A stretch of 64,000 bases of DNA from JBJGXI01 sp045635475 (GTDB lineage: Bacteria; Bacillota; Bacilli; Bacillales; Amphibacillaceae): contig NZ_JBJGXI010000012.1 of the NCBI RefSeq assembly GCF_045635475.1, forward strand, positions 46,488 through 110,487, in the 5' to 3' direction. The notes beneath the pieces were generated by a model that worked only from the letters and a program-made list of their open reading frames with translations, was not told where the DNA came from and searched no databases. A program made the translations under genes and the position numbers. This document shows positions 24,496 through 34,600 of this stretch, one piece after another; position 1 is the stretch's first letter, and the number at the start of each line of letters is the position of its first letter.

Positions 24496-26913
24496 ATGAC
24501 GAGCATGTTCACAAACAAAGAAGCTTTTAAACAGGCATTTCTTGAGCGCCTAGTATCCATGCATGGTAAAGGTGTGCAGCAGTCGACTCTATCAGACCGC
24601 TATTATACACTTAGTTCCATGGTTAGAGAATATATTAGTACTACCTGGGTAGAAACCAATGACTATTATAAAGAAAATGGAGCAAAGCAAGTATATTATT
24701 TGTCGATGGAATTTCTGCTAGGCAAGCTTTTAAAGCAAAATTTAATGTATGTAGGAAAATATAGTTTATGTAGTGAAGCCTTATCTGAGCTCGGTATTGA
24801 TATACATGAATTAGAAGAACAAGAGTCTGATCCCGCCCTTGGAAATGGTGGCCTTGGGCGGCTTGCAGCTGATTTTATGGATTCTTTAGCTTCTTTAAAC
24901 TTTGCTGGTCATGGTTGTGGGATCAGATACAAATATGGGCTATTCGAGCAAAAGATTGTCGATGGCTATCAAGTAGAAGTCCCAGACTATTGGTTACAGG
25001 AAGGAAATGCATGGGAAGTTCGAAAATCAGACCGATCTTTTCAAATTCGTTTTGGCGGTAAAGTTAACATAACGGAACAAGCTGGTGAAATCATCGTGGA
25101 GCACGTTGATTATGAACCTGTCCTAGCCGTTGCCTATGATATGCCGATGGTCGGTTATCAAAATTCAACAATCAATACATTAAGGTTATGGAACGCTGAG
25201 TCGATGGTTAAAGACATGAATCTTACAGAGCTATCCAAACAAGGATATCATCATGCGATGGAGTATAAACGCCGAACAGAAGCAATTTCTGAATTCTTGT
25301 ATCCTGATGATTCTACACCAGAAGGAAAAGCACTGCGATTAAAGCAACAATACTTTTTAGTTTCGGCAAGCTTGCAAAGTATTGTGGCGCGATTTAAGCG
25401 GCTGCATGATGACATGAAATCTTTGCCAGAATACATTGCTATTCATACGAATGATACACACCCTGTACTCGCGATTCCTGAACTGATGCGTATATTAATG
25501 GATGAAGAGCACCTTGGATGGGAGGAAGCGTGGGAGATTACCACGAACACGATTTCCTTTACGAATCATACGATTTTAGCAGAAGCTTTAGAAACATGGT
25601 CGATCGATTTGTTTCAATCTTTATTGCCAAGGATCTATTTAATAACCGAAGAAATAAATGAACGCTTTTGCAAACAGCTCTGGATCCGCTATCCTGACGA
25701 TTGGGATAAAATTAGAAATCTGGCAATTGTAGCTGATCATCAAGTGAAAATGGTCAACTTAGCTGTTGTAGGTAGTCACCATGTGAATGGTGTTTCTAAG
25801 CTACATAGCAACATTTTGCAGAAAGAATTATTAAAAGACTTTGCTAATTACTTCCCACAAAAGTTTTCAAATAAGACGAATGGCATATCCCATAGACGGT
25901 GGCTTTTAATGGCCAATCCGCGCCTTACTGAATCAATCTCAGAAACAATCGGCACCTCGTGGATTTCAAATCCAAATGAACTTCGAAGCTTGAAGGCCTA
26001 TAAAGATGATCATAGTTTGCAAGATCTACTAGCTGATGTTAAAAAGCATAACAAGCATAAATTAGCCTCTTGGATACAAAAAGAAACAGGAATTACTGTT
26101 GACCCATCATCATTATTCGATGTGCATGTTAAACGAATTCATGCTTATAAACGCCAACTATTAAATATATTTCATATTATTGATTTGTATCATAGATTAA
26201 AAGAGAACACAACGACACTCAGTGTTCCACGAACGTTTATCTTTGCTGGTAAAGCTGCGCCTAGCTATCATTTAGCAAAAAATATTATTAAGTTGATTAA
26301 CGCTTTAGCAAAAGTAATTAATCATGATAAATCGATTAATGATCAACTAAAAGTTATTTTTATAAAAAATTACGGTGTATCTATTGCAGAAAAAATAATC
26401 CCAGCGGCAGACGTTAGTGAGCAAATATCGACAGCAAGTAAAGAAGCATCTGGAACAGGAAACATGAAGTTTATGATGAATGGTGCATTAACGATTGGAA
26501 CCCATGATGGTGCTAACATAGAAATGGCTGAAAAAATTGGAGAAGATAACATCTTTCTATTTGGTCTCAAGCCTGATGAAGTACTGCGTTATTATGCGAA
26601 CGGACAGTATAACGTGAGGGACGTATATGAAGAAGACAACCGCTTGAAATATATTATGGATCAACTAATGTATGGATTGTTTTCTAGAGAAAGAGCTGAT
26701 TTCCAATCCATCTACTATAGCCTGTTAAACCATGACGAGTACTTTGTGTTAAAAGATTTTGCTTGTTATGTCGAAACGCAAAATAAGGTGGCACATACGT
26801 ATACTAACCAACAAGAGTGGCAGCGGAAATCAATCATAAACATTGCTCAATCCGGTTATTTTTCAAGTGATCGAACGATTAATGAATATACGGAAGACAT
26901 ATGGAAAATTTAG
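24496..26913 (+). CDS. glgP: Glycogen phosphorylase
   Basis: The 805-residue GT35 enzyme releases glucose-1-phosphate from glycogen. The PLP lysine lies in EASGTGNMKFMMNGA near the C-terminus. Other family blocks are SMEFLLGKLL, the ALGNGGLGRLAADFMDS loop, HTNDTHP and VKRIHAYKRQ. I list the ATG adjoining the glgA stop; a second ATG at 24505 (MFTNKEAFKQ) is also plausible because AAGGAG lies only 3 nt from the first and 12 nt from the second. Its place in the synthesis operon couples storage with mobilisation. Confidence 0.95.
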   Translation: MTSMFTNKEAFKQAFLERLVSMHGKGVQQSTLSDRYYTLSSMVREYISTTWVETNDYYKENGAKQVYYLSMEFLLGKLLKQNLMYVGKYSLCSEALSELGIDIHELEEQESDPALGNGGLGRLAADFMDSLASLNFAGHGCGIRYKYGLFEQKIVDGYQVEVPDYWLQEGNAWEVRKSDRSFQIRFGGKVNITEQAGEIIVEHVDYEPVLAVAYDMPMVGYQNSTINTLRLWNAESMVKDMNLTELSKQGYHHAMEYKRRTEAISEFLYPDDSTPEGKALRLKQQYFLVSASLQSIVARFKRLHDDMKSLPEYIAIHTNDTHPVLAIPELMRILMDEEHLGWEEAWEITTNTISFTNHTILAEALETWSIDLFQSLLPRIYLITEEINERFCKQLWIRYPDDWDKIRNLAIVADHQVKMVNLAVVGSHHVNGVSKLHSNILQKELLKDFANYFPQKFSNKTNGISHRRWLLMANPRLTESISETIGTSWISNPNELRSLKAYKDDHSLQDLLADVKKHNKHKLASWIQKETGITVDPSSLFDVHVKRIHAYKRQLLNIFHIIDLYHRLKENTTTLSVPRTFIFAGKAAPSYHLAKNIIKLINALAKVINHDKSINDQLKVIFIKNYGVSIAEKIIPAADVSEQISTASKEASGTGNMKFMMNGALTIGTHDGANIEMAEKIGEDNIFLFGLKPDEVLRYYANGQYNVRDVYEEDNRLKYIMDQLMYGLFSRERADFQSIYYSLLNHDEYFVLKDFACYVETQNKVAHTYTNQQEWQRKSIINIAQSGYFSSDRTINEYTEDIWKI

Positions 26914-26946
26914 CAACTTTAGCGTAATGAATGGAGGGGTTGTGCA

Positions 26947-28779
26947 ATCAAGATTCATCACAATTCTCATGATAATTACTACCGATATCCGTTTGGAGCG
27001 GTAATTACAAAGACAGAGATCACCATTCGCATAGATGTGCGCATCGAAAATATCACAGCTGTCTATTTTTGTTGGCATCTAGATGGGGAAGATGAGCAAC
27101 AAGAATTAATGGCAATTCATTCAGAAACTGATGAATGTTCCACTTATGATGTTACTTGGATGGCACCGGCACATCCTGGCCTTGTTTGGTATTATTTTGC
27201 CATTCATAATCAGGACGGTAGTATGTATTATGGCAATAATCAAGATGGGTATGGCGGAGTTGGAATCGAAATAACGGGAAAGCCACCAAAATACCAGATA
27301 ACTGTCTATCAGGATGTGTACTTACCGCCAGCATGGTTCCAAGGTAAAGTGATTTATCAAATACTAGTTGACCGTTTCTACAATGGTCATACCGATAACC
27401 AGATATTACATGCTAAAAAAAATAGCGTCATACATTCACATTGGGAAAATGATCCTCTCTATATCCGAGGAGAAAATGGAGATATTTTGCGTTGGGATTT
27501 TTATGGAGGAAATTTATTAGGCGTCATTAAAAAATTAGCCTACTTGTCAGAGCTCGGCGTTGATATTATTTACCTTAATCCGGTCTTTCAAGCACCTAGC
27601 AATCATAAATATGATACTGGTGACTACCATAAGATTGATGAAATGTTTGGCAATGAGGAGATATTTCAAAAGCTTTGTGACGAAGCAAAAAAATACGGTA
27701 TCTCTATTATCTTAGACGGCGTATTCAGTCACACAGGAAGCGACAGTAAATATTTTAATAAACAAGGAAGTTATGACTCTATCGGTGCTTATCAATCCAA
27801 AGATTCTCCTTACTTTTCCTGGTACCGATTTCATCAGCATCCAGAAGATTATGAATCATGGTGGGGTATTGATGTAATGCCAAATGTAAATGAACTAGAT
27901 TCTTCTTATCAATCATTCATTATCGATGCTAAGGATAGTGTCATTAACTATTGGCAACGCTTTGGCATTATTGGTTGGCGTTTGGACGTTGCTGATGAAT
28001 TGCCGGATCAATTTATAAAACGAATGAAACGACAGCTGCGTACAAATAATCCTGATTCGGTGTTAATAGGAGAAGTATGGGAAGATGCATCTAATAAGAT
28101 TAGCTACAGTGAACGCCGGGAATATTTACTTGGTGATGAACTCGATTCCGTAACAAATTATTTGTTAAGAGACATGATCATACGCTTTATTCTGGGACAC
28201 ATTGATGCCGGTGAAGTACATCTGAAAATGAATAGCATGTTAGAGAACTATCCAACAGAACACTTTAATAGTCTTATGAATATTGTTGGCACACATGATA
28301 CACCCCGAATTTTATCATTAGTAAATCAAGACGTGGATGATGACACAGCATTAAAGCGTGTCCAACTTATCTCTATTTGGCAGCTATTACTTCCAGGCAA
28401 CCCTTGTATTTACTATGGTGATGAAGCGGGATTAACCGGGATAGAGGAGCCTTTAAATCGTCGAACTTACCCATGGGGAAATGAGAATAGTCAATTACTA
28501 AACTGGTATAGAAATATACTAAAAATTAAAAAGAAATATAATGTTTTTCAAACTGGGGACTTTGAATCGTTCCACATACTAGAAGATCTATATGGATTTA
28601 AAAGAAGTACACAGTCAGTACAGACATTAGTTTTAATCAATCGAAGTGATCAAGAAAAAAATATCAAGCTGGAAGACTGGCACACTGAAGATACAGTAAT
28701 GTTAGTCGGAAATAAGGATGCTTTTCATGATGGAATAACAATTCCGGCTTTTGAAGCAGTAGTGTTAATTAAACAATAA
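26947..28779 (+). CDS. GH13 alpha-glycosidase, neopullulanase/maltodextrin-glucosidase type (apparent ATC start)
   Basis: The protein has an N-terminal beta-sandwich domain (about residues 1-120) and a GH13 barrel with DGVFSHTG, GWRLDVADEL (nucleophile Asp), LIGEVWED (acid/base Glu) and VGTHDTPR. It probably cleaves malto-oligosaccharides or debranched glucans released from glycogen; exact specificity is unknown. The earliest conventional start (GTG 27037) would lose the conserved YYRYPFGAV beginning of the domain. ATC at 26947 lies 7 nt after GGAGGGG and gives IKIHHNSHDN, where homologues normally begin. Length from ATC is 610 residues. Last gene of the operon, 33 nt after glgP. Confidence 0.85.
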   Translation: MKIHHNSHDNYYRYPFGAVITKTEITIRIDVRIENITAVYFCWHLDGEDEQQELMAIHSETDECSTYDVTWMAPAHPGLVWYYFAIHNQDGSMYYGNNQDGYGGVGIEITGKPPKYQITVYQDVYLPPAWFQGKVIYQILVDRFYNGHTDNQILHAKKNSVIHSHWENDPLYIRGENGDILRWDFYGGNLLGVIKKLAYLSELGVDIIYLNPVFQAPSNHKYDTGDYHKIDEMFGNEEIFQKLCDEAKKYGISIILDGVFSHTGSDSKYFNKQGSYDSIGAYQSKDSPYFSWYRFHQHPEDYESWWGIDVMPNVNELDSSYQSFIIDAKDSVINYWQRFGIIGWRLDVADELPDQFIKRMKRQLRTNNPDSVLIGEVWEDASNKISYSERREYLLGDELDSVTNYLLRDMIIRFILGHIDAGEVHLKMNSMLENYPTEHFNSLMNIVGTHDTPRILSLVNQDVDDDTALKRVQLISIWQLLLPGNPCIYYGDEAGLTGIEEPLNRRTYPWGNENSQLLNWYRNILKIKKKYNVFQTGDFESFHILEDLYGFKRSTQSVQTLVLINRSDQEKNIKLEDWHTEDTVMLVGNKDAFHDGITIPAFEAVVLIKQ

Positions 28780-28828
28780 ATCGCCTCATCTCTCTTCTTA
28801 ATTTAGGAGAGATGAGGCGATTTATTTT
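28777..28828 (+). terminator. Strong terminator of the glycogen operon
   Basis: A perfect 18-bp stem (28777-28794 with 28807-28824) overlaps the stop codon and is followed by T-rich sequence. Confidence 0.93.
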
Positions 28829-28860
28829 AATTATTGGATTAGAGATCATATAAATTTGTA

Positions 28861-28976
28861 CAAGTTTCTAGCTCCATGCGCCAGAAACTAGGTGAATTCA
28901 AGAATCGCACTACGATAAGTCATCATCAAATCGCTCCAGTCGCTACGGTTCTCGGACGACGCTCTGCGATTTTCTT
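28861..28976 (-). repeat. GC-rich intergenic repeat family B (minus orientation)
   Basis: Read on the minus strand it begins AAGAAAATCGCAGAGCG and ends AGTTTCTGGCGC, GGAGCTAGAAACTTG. The same edges occur at 37951-38031. The middle differs, so copies share ends and an internal dyad rather than full identity. It abuts the stop codon of the ATP-grasp gene. Confidence 0.65.
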
Positions 28977-29787
28977 ATGAGATACCTCTCAATGGTGTTA
29001 ATGGAGCGGTTGGATACGGTCTGTTAGTTGTTAACAAGTACTCATAAATTTTTTGTTCAAGGGAAATTCCTTGTTCACGAATTCCTTGATTGCCAAACAA
29101 AACGTTAAACTCTAGTATATATGCTTTTCCATTCGAGAAGATTACATCAAACCCGGCATGGTTAATATTTAATTGCTTCGCTACATTTTGTACGAGCTCT
29201 ACAGCTTCACTTGGAATGAAATCAAAACAAAGATCTCCGCCTTGTGCAACATTGTGTAAAAAGGCACCCTCTGAACCTACACGCCAATACGCAGTAACCA
29301 CCTCATCACCGACGATACAAACACGCAAGTCTTTATCATCATTTGGTAGATATTCCTGCACATAAAGCGCATCTACTTTATCGGCATATGCTGAGAATTC
29401 CTGTTCATTTGTAATTAAGAAAACACCATTCCCCATAGAGTTTCTCGCTTCTTTACCCACGAATGGAAACGGAAATGTTTCTAAGATTGCTGCACGATTG
29501 TATTCTGTATTTGCTAAAATCTCTGTGTATGGCACATGCTCTGGACAAACCGTCCATAATGCACGTGTCATTTCGATTTTACTATGACCTAACTGGATCG
29601 TCTCAATACTAGGAAAGATAGACTTTTTCATTCCATATACGAGAAATGTAGTTTGCCAGTTTTCAGGGAACAAAATAACATCCGCATCACGAATTGCTTC
29701 TAACTCACGAAAGCTTTTATCTGGCTTAATATATTTAACACCCGGAATTCCAATCGTGCGGAACGGGTTAAATGATAGTATTTTCAT
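28975..29787 (-). CDS. RimK/YheC-like ATP-grasp protein
   Basis: The 270-residue protein has an N-terminal pre-ATP-grasp domain (KILSFNPFRTIGIPGVKYIKP) and an ATP-grasp domain with FPFVGKEARNSMGNGV (ATP-binding lysine and glycine loop), VQEYLPNDDKDLRVCIVG and the metal-binding ILEFNVLFGNQG. ATP-grasp enzymes join a carboxylate to an amine or thiol; the substrate here is unknown. Some relatives in bacilli are spore-associated (YheC/YheD). I chose the third Met (29787), 8 nt after AAGAGG; Met 29808 and 29793 are in frame upstream. The stop codon meets a repeat, so the last residues may be repeat-derived. Confidence 0.7.
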   Translation of the reverse strand: MKILSFNPFRTIGIPGVKYIKPDKSFRELEAIRDADVILFPENWQTTFLVYGMKKSIFPSIETIQLGHSKIEMTRALWTVCPEHVPYTEILANTEYNRAAILETFPFPFVGKEARNSMGNGVFLITNEQEFSAYADKVDALYVQEYLPNDDKDLRVCIVGDEVVTAYWRVGSEGAFLHNVAQGGDLCFDFIPSEAVELVQNVAKQLNINHAGFDVIFSNGKAYILEFNVLFGNQGIREQGISLEQKIYEYLLTTNRPYPTAPLTPLRGIS

Positions 29788-29915
29788 TTTCATCGCCTCT
29801 TTAAGCAAGATGTCTTAAACTAGATAATTATAAGTTGGAACATGCTCGTTCGTCAATCTTTATTTTATAGGCTCTGCAAGTAAAAGTTTGTTACTTTTTA
29901 AGTTTCATAATTGAA

Positions 29916-30268
29916 ATGATATCCGTCGTAGTTTGGAGAGTGCTTGCACCGCTCCGGAAATCCACTTCGCGCACCTTAGTGGTGCTAGTGAGCCTCCTCG
30001 CGCGTTCGCGCTGCGGGGTCTCACTTGCACCACTAGTCCCGCACGAGTCGAAGTGGATTTCCTACGCTGCTAACGGGATTGCTCTTTACGTCGGTGATTG
30101 GAGCTCCAGGCAGTCGACTCCTGCGGGACAGCGCGAGCTGAAGATCCACTAGAGAAGCGCACTATGCTTCTGAGTTAGCTGAAGCCGTGCCTGTTTAAAG
30201 AAAAGCACTTTAAACTAGCGAAAAGCGACTGCCTGGAGCGGAAATCACAAGCACTACGTTACGACTCA
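29916..30268. repeat. GC-rich composite intergenic repeat family A (copy 2, uninterrupted)
   Basis: Its reverse complement matches 7515-8035 module by module: GTCGTAACGTAGTGCT edge, CCAGGCAGTCG, GGCACGGCTTC, GTGGATCTTCAGC, CCCGCAGGAGTCGACTGCCTGG, GACGTAA.GAGCAATCC, GAGACCCCGCAGCGCGAA, GCGCGAGGAGGCTCACTAG and AAACTACGACGG. It lacks the 192-bp element present in copy 1. It has an extra AT-rich segment near 30180-30225. ORFs here are composition artefacts. Confidence 0.8.
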
Positions 30269-30434
30269 TACTAGCTGTTTTGCGAAACAACAAAAACATT
30301 AGAAATCAGCCTTTTAATATAAAGCTTGTGATAGCAACACAAAGTTGCCCATCAATTTCCAAAGCATAACTTGCACAATCTAGTATAATAGAAGATAAGT
30401 AGAGTCGATTAGACAAAGGGAGAGGAGATATAAA

Positions 30435-31619
30435 ATGAAAATTTTCCACACAGCGGACTGGCACTTAGGGAAATTGGTACAAGGTGTTTATATGACAGAA
30501 GACCAACGCTATATATTGGAGCAATTTATCGAAGCAATCAAAAGTGAGCAGCCGGATGTAGTCATTATTGCCGGAGATTTATATGATCGAGCTGTGCCAC
30601 CAACAGAAGCAGTTAATTTACTAAATGAGGTTTTAGAGAAAATCGTGCTCGATTTAGAAATACCTGTAGTCGCGGTTGCTGGTAATCATGACAGCCCAGG
30701 ACGTTTACATTTTGGCAGTAGTATATTGAAGAAAAACGGTTTACATATCGTCGGCCAATATACAAAAGACACGCTACCTGTGAAATTAACGGATGATGCA
30801 GGCGATGTTTACTTTCACCTCGTTCCATATGCAGACCCAAGTATGATCCGACACGCATTTGATGATGAGACGATTCAGAATCATCATGATGCGATGCGTA
30901 AAATAGTAGAAAATATCGAAAACAACTTTAGCATGGATAATCGCCATGTTTTTGTCGGACATGCCTTTGTTACACCGTTTGGAGAACAAGAAGAAAATAC
31001 GAGTGACTCAGAACGACCACTTTCTATCGGTGGCGCTGAACATGTAGATGCGCGTCTTTTTACGAATTTTAACTATACTGCACTTGGCCATCTACACCAA
31101 GCACACTATGTTATGCAAGAAAACATTCAATACGCAGGATCTCCATTAAAATATTCTATTTCAGAAGAAAATCATAAAAAAGGATATTTGATTGTAGAGC
31201 TTGATACTGAAGGCCATACACATGTTGAGAAACGATTGTTATCACCTAAAAGAGATATGCTTACGGTTGAGACGACAATCAATGATTTATTGCAGCACGA
31301 GACGGATGAGGATTATGTGTTCGTCCGTTTGTTAGATGAAACTCCTGTACTTTCCCCAATGGAAAAAGTACGGTCAGTATACCCTAATGCCATGCATGTA
31401 GAAAGAAAGGTACAAATTAGTAGTAGTGGAAATGTACTAGAAAAGCATAACATCGAACGCCATAAGATGGATGATTTCTCCTTATTTAAAGCTTTTTACA
31501 AAGAGGTAAAAGGATCAGAAGTTACAGAAGATACGTCCAACCTGTTCAAACAAGTATTAGATGAACTTCTACTAGAAGATGATCGCGTCCAAACAACAAA
31601 ACAAACAACATCCAAATAA
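30435..31619 (+). CDS. sbcD: Exonuclease SbcCD, nuclease subunit D
   Basis: The 394-residue protein is a calcineurin-like phosphoesterase of the Mre11/SbcD family that, with SbcC, opens hairpins and trims DNA ends. The metal motifs are HTADWHLGK, GDLYDR, AGNHDS, the GHAFV histidine and GHLHQAH, all in the usual order. The start ATG follows AGAGGAG. It precedes sbcC by 17 nt in a two-gene operon; a weak TATAAT lies at 30384-30389. No unusual change is seen. The two large palindromic repeats nearby are the kind of DNA this complex acts on, but that is only a remark. Confidence 0.95.
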   Translation: MKIFHTADWHLGKLVQGVYMTEDQRYILEQFIEAIKSEQPDVVIIAGDLYDRAVPPTEAVNLLNEVLEKIVLDLEIPVVAVAGNHDSPGRLHFGSSILKKNGLHIVGQYTKDTLPVKLTDDAGDVYFHLVPYADPSMIRHAFDDETIQNHHDAMRKIVENIENNFSMDNRHVFVGHAFVTPFGEQEENTSDSERPLSIGGAEHVDARLFTNFNYTALGHLHQAHYVMQENIQYAGSPLKYSISEENHKKGYLIVELDTEGHTHVEKRLLSPKRDMLTVETTINDLLQHETDEDYVFVRLLDETPVLSPMEKVRSVYPNAMHVERKVQISSSGNVLEKHNIERHKMDDFSLFKAFYKEVKGSEVTEDTSNLFKQVLDELLLEDDRVQTTKQTTSK

Positions 31620-31636
31620 GAGGGGAGGACAAACAA

Positions 31637-34600
31637 ATGAAACCTTTAATACTAAAACTAACTGCATTTGGTCCATATAAACATACAGAAACAATAAATT
31701 TTGATGAATTAAAGTCAAATCGATTATTCGTAGTGTCAGGCAATACTGGTGCCGGTAAGACGACGATATTCGATGGTATTTGTTTTGCCTTATATGGCTC
31801 GGCAAGTGGGGAAGACCGCAACGATTCCAAGTTATTACGTAGTGATTTTGCTGATGATACTGTTCATACAGCTGCAGAGCTAGAATTTGAGCTTCATGAC
31901 CGGCAATATCGCATCCTTCGTCAAATTGGTCATGTAAAGCAAGGAAATAAAGTCGCTACAGGAGAACGCTATGAATTTTTTGAAAAAATAAACGGAAAAG
32001 AAGTGCCTTGTGTCGACCGCCAGATTGTTTCTGAAATCAACAAAAAAGTAGAAATCATTATCGGCTTAACGCGTGACCAATTTAGTCAAATCGTTATGCT
32101 TCCACAAGGAGAGTTTAGAAAACTATTAACCTCTGAAACAGAAAACAAAGAAGATATCTTGCGAAGAATTTTTAAAACCGAGCCTTACAAGTATATTAGC
32201 GAAAAACTAAAAACAAAGAAACAACTAGCCGAGAAATCATTCCAGCAAGAGCTACAGCAAAGGGACAGTTATGTTAAGCGCGTCGTTGCTACATTGCCAG
32301 AACGAGAAGATTCTGCTTTGTTTCAGGTGATGGAGCAAGCACATTATAATATCAATCAAGTCGTAGCTGGACTTGACGAAGAAGTGCATTATTACGAACA
32401 ACAAATTACAGCGAATGATACAAAATATAAGGATGCTTATCAAAAACATGATCAGAATCAGACGGAATATCACAAAGCGAAGGCTGTTAATGAACGATTC
32501 CAGAGCTTAGATGAAAAAAAAGCAAGCTATAACAAATTAAACGAGCAAGTACCACAATTCAAACAAAAGGAAAAACAATTAGAGCAAGCAGAACGAGCCA
32601 ATCTCGTTGATGCTCATGAAAAACATGTCAAAGAATGGCGAGATACTGTTAAAGTAAAAGAAAAAGCATTGCAAGATGCATTAGAAACAGAAAAAGTAGC
32701 AAAAAATTCCGAGCAAAAGGCTGAAGAGCAATACCAACAACAAGAAAATCAAAAAAGCGTGCGCGAATCAATTAATAAAAAGCTTGATCGCTATAACGAT
32801 TTTTTACCAACTGTTCGTGATTTGAATGATAAAAAACAAGCGTTGTCTAGTTTACTAACAAAAGTAAAACAATTAGACGATCAAAGAAAAAATTTAGAAG
32901 CACAACTTAGAGAAAAAAGAGAAGCAAAGAAGCATTTCAACACACAAATAAAAGAACTCGAAAGTGCGACAAATCAGATTACCGATAAACAAAAACTGCT
33001 TTTCGATACAAGAGAAAAATACAAGGTAATAAATGATTTCAACACAATTACGAATGATTTGAATACATTGATGAACGAGCAGCAACAAAAGCAAATTATA
33101 TTAAAAAAGGTGCAAGACAGCCATTATAAAATTGAACAAGCATGGATTAATGGCCAAGCAAGTGTGCTTGCAGAGCATCTCCATGACGGGGAAGCATGTC
33201 CCGTATGTGGTAGTGCTAGTCATCCAAATAAAGCAACAGTTTCATCAGAGGTCCCATCGAAAGATAAACTTGAAGCTAGTAAGCAGGAATTAAATAAAAT
33301 AGAAAATGAATTTCATACCATTGCTGCTAAAAAGGAAACCTTAACTTCTCAGATTAACAATAAGCAAGAAGAACTTGAGGCCTTTCAGCTTGATCCTAAG
33401 CAAGCGCATAACCTTGTGAAGGATTTATTAGAAGCAGGTAAGCAATTGAAAAAAGAAGTAGATGAATTAAATAATCAACGCACCCAACTAACACAATTAA
33501 AAACAGATTATGAAAAGCTAGAAAATTCAATTGATCAACTAGACGATCATTATCAAAAAACGAACCAAGCGTATAATGAAAATCATGCCATGTATGAAAA
33601 AACGAAAGCAGTTTATCAAGAAAAAATTGATGTTATACCTGAAGAATTACGATCTTTATCAGAATTAGAGCAGCAAATTGCGCAAACAAAACAGCTCAAA
33701 TTAGATATGGAAAAAGCATGGGAATCTGCGCAAAAGCAGTTGCAGCATGCAAGAGACACATATACAAAAGCAACATCTAATAGTCAACATGCAAAAGATC
33801 AACTTCAAGAATCTGTCTCGAAAACTGAAAAAGCAGAACAGGCATTCAAACAGGCTCTAACAAAGTCATCCTTTGAATCAGAGGAAGTGTACCAAAAGGC
33901 AAAATTGACGGAAAACGTTCGTGAAAGTCTAAAAACTTCAATCGAACAATTCAATCAATCACTAACACTTGTTACAAATCAGATTACGGAGTTAAAAACA
34001 GAGTTAAAGGATCAAAAGAGAATTGATTTAACAGAGTATAAAAATGAAATAGAAGCTTTAAGAACTGCCTATGAATCCGCATTGAACGTATTAAATCAAA
34101 CAAAAGAATATCGTAAAGAGGCACTAGAGCTAAAAATATCGATCATTGAAGCGAATCAACAAGTTGAAGAACAAGAGCAGTTGTTAAATAAGATCATCGA
34201 TTTATATGATGCCGTTCGTGGACAAAACAGCTTAAAAATCTCATTCGAGCGTTATTTACAAATTGAGTACTTAGAGCAAATCATTTTGGCGGCTAACGAA
34301 AGATTAAAGCAACTGTCTAACGGGCAATTTCACTTAGTACGAAGCGATCGTATCGAAAGTCGAGGAAAGCAGAGTGGATTAGGACTTGATGTATATGATG
34401 CCTATACAGGGGTTACGCGCGATGTAAAAACATTATCTGGAGGAGAAAAATTTAACACCTCTCTTTGTTTAGCATTAGGTATGGCGGACGTTATCCAAAG
34501 TCACCAAGGCGGCGTATCCATCGAAACGATGTTTATTGATGAAGGATTTGGATCTTTAGATGAAGAATCTTTGAACAAGGCGATTGACACGTTAATTGAT

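Noticed and set aside
29916..30152. 78-codon ORF upstream of sbcD
   Set aside because: It lies entirely in repeat family A; its C-terminal part mirrors frames in the other copy, as expected from the DNA repeat alone.
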